This document shows, piece by piece, positions 61,718-64,000 of a DNA stretch of 64,000 nucleotides (positions within the stretch are counted from its first letter, which is position 1; the number at the start of each line of letters is the position of its first letter). The stretch is from Ciona savignyi (lineage: Eukaryota > Chordata > Ascidiacea > Phlebobranchia > Cionidae). The notes under the pieces are model-generated. The model ran no database searches and had not been told where the DNA came from. It saw only the letters and a program-made list of their open reading frames with translations. Made by a program: the position numbers and the translations under genes. The stretch spans positions 218,889 through 282,888 of the forward strand of contig CH003067.1 of the NCBI GenBank assembly GCA_000149265.1, written 5' to 3'.

Positions 61718-63470
61718 ACATTTTCCCCTTGAAATCAGTGAACTTTGCCTCCAAATTGGATGATAACAGAGCGTCCTGTGAAGTTGTAAATCAACAAACT
61801 TTGTATCTTTTTATTATCATTGTCTCCTTTAAAAACAATCCACATTTTTATTTGTTTTTCTGTATTTTCCTATTTAGACCGATGACTTATGTTTTTATTT
61901 TTTTATTAACCGTGGATATATCTCAGTATTTGTACCAACGGTTTACTTTGCACTTGGTTTAAACATTTCCAGCAGTATACCGCTAAAGCTGTTCAGAACG
62001 CAATAGATTATTTTAAGATTCTGTAATTTGTAAGTTTCAATATTCATTTTTAATTTGTGTAAGATTGACCATTAACGCTGGAGGTATAACAGTTTATCCA
62101 TCATACGGTCTTGTGGCCAAATGGTTAACTCTGTTAATGAAGCAGTCAGTGTTAGCAGTTCATTATTTAAAGCAGACAAATGTTGGTTTGAAATATTTTT
62201 ATTTATTTTTCTTACACTACTGCGAACCTAACCCCCCTTGTTTTTATCGGCGAAAATAAACAAATTGTTTTTAAAGCCGTTTATTAAACGCATACAGATA
62301 CAGATATCAAGAATATTAGATGTTACATGGAAAAAAATGTTTACAAAACGGCATTTCTGTTTGTGAAAAAGAATTAGAATCCAAATTTACAAGTTTGATT
62401 ATTCTTTTGTATCCTTTAGTTGGGAATTGGTGTAACAAAAGACCCACAAAGGGCAAAATGTTTTTCAGATTACAAAGTGACCAGATTGGATCAATAGAAA
62501 AAAAGAACTTAATTATTCCAATGTCTCGGATAACGACAGTTGTTATAAACCTGGTTAATCTGAGAAATGACTGCTGATCAGTTTACTAAACCAAGAATGA
62601 CCCTGGGTCCAATAGACATTTTTTGTTTAGACATAAGCTTGAGTCTGGGTCAGATGCTCAAGTTGGAAATGAGGGTAATTGCCGTTGATATCCTCAAAAA
62701 CGACAACACCAATAATAGGAATAAACAGATATTTAACACATATTACTGACATGTATAAGTAATATTTACAAAGCTTTGCACAAATTGATTCATCATATTT
62801 ACAATTCATTTTATAAGAAAGAAAATATTCCATGAAAAGAAACAAGTCAACAGCTAATGTAAAAACACGAGATGACAATAGAAGCATTGTTGAAACATCA
62901 GCAAAATACAGGTTTATCCACATTATTTTGTGATATGTAAAGCTTTGTTACAATCCATGAATGAAAACTTTGACGAAACTTTTATGAAAGCAAAAGCAGC
63001 ACATAAGAAAGATTATATGATTTCTATTCAATGTATAGAAAGTTATTTAAAGATGATAAATCATGATGATTATAAAGTTTGAAATTCACAATATATATAT
63101 ATAGATATTATTATAATTCAACCCTTTCATGCAATTTGTACATACTTAAAGTTTGGTACATATGTGCGTGATATGGATTTTATGCTACACAATTTAGCGA
63201 CACAGAAACACAACATTTTGTTATATGTTGCACATAATATACGCTGAATGTAAAAATACTGGTGGGGGTGGGAAAGAGGTTTTAATCCATTGCAGGGTGG
63301 TTTAATAACGATTTAAATCTGTATACCCCCAGAGGTGTTAGTGGTGGGCTATTAAAGGGGTTACAAGTCAACGGCAACCACATTTAAGATGAACCAGTAA
63401 AAACACAGACACCAGTGCTAACTTAAGTGCCGAATGAGGATCTTTTTATCCGTAGCAATGCTCACCCACA
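61718..63470. other. Convergent 3' intergenic region
   Basis: AT-rich DNA between the stop codons of gene 2 (plus) and the CYFIP homologue (minus), probably shared by the two 3' UTRs. Contains a short AT dinucleotide run at about 63089-63110. No SINE copy, no spliced exon and no domain were seen in it, which contrasts with the SINE-rich introns. Confidence 0.5.
62255..62260 (+). terminator. Candidate polyadenylation signal of gene 2
   Basis: AATAAA about 540 bases after the stop. Another AATAAA lies at 62720-62725. On the opposite strand the reverse complement of AATAAA at 62280-62285 could serve the convergent CYFIP gene, so the two 3' ends may meet here (inference). Confidence 0.4.

Positions 63471-64000
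<530 letters not shown>

Noticed and set aside
62320-62923. Small frames on both strands downstream of gene 2
   Set aside because: AT-rich 3' UTR sequence with no recognisable domain, splice site or coding bias.

Overview
This is an animal genome window, AT-rich, with genes built of many short exons and introns of about 0.1-2 kb. Exon coding, the tRNA-derived SINE that appears in nearly every kilobase, and compact introns all point to a tunicate, most likely an ascidian of the Ciona type. That placement is inference; no species marker was available.

Three protein genes can be read. (1) Positions 147-19360, plus strand, 5' end outside the window: a type I membrane protein made of repeated EGF - fibronectin III - SEA modules, ending in two EGFs, one transmembrane helix and an acidic/proline-rich cytoplasmic tail. 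The module order recalls uromodulin-like 1 (UMODL1), but there is a cytoplasmic tail where UMODL1 has a ZP domain. The 24 exons join in one open frame (3465 coding bases including stop after the first partial codon). (2) Positions 22664-61717, plus strand, complete: an adhesion GPCR of 2164 predicted residues in 51 exons. It has a signal peptide, an unrecognised glycosylated N-terminal exon, 35 EGF-like domains each in its own phase 1-1 exon, a degenerate hormone-receptor-like segment, a GAIN domain with an atypical GPS, seven transmembrane helices and a short tail ending in a PDZ-ligand-like TKI. Its summed exon length is exactly divisible by three. (3) Positions 63471-64000, minus strand: the last two exons of a CYFIP1/2 (Sra-1/PIR121) homologue, convergent with gene 2.

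The most interesting biology is the EGF exon array of gene 2. Twenty-one exons of exactly 123 bases (34175-46754) are tandem copies, some with near-identical introns, with two decayed exon stubs between them, and the array is bracketed by sister exons of another EGF subtype. It looks like an actively changing, exon-shuffled extracellular stalk. The GPS has lost the usual His-Leu-Thr/Ser cleavage triad, while the tethered-agonist core is kept.

The introns and the two intergenic gaps (19361-22663 and 61718-63470) hold about 50 full, partial or decayed copies of one tRNA-derived SINE in both orientations, three short hAT-like DNA transposons with terminal inverted repeats and 8-bp target duplications, an about 31-bp minisatellite, and smaller tandem repeats. 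One SINE copy abuts an EGF exon and appears to supply its splice acceptor. I saw no rRNA, functional tRNA, CRISPR, LTR element or LINE reverse transcriptase.
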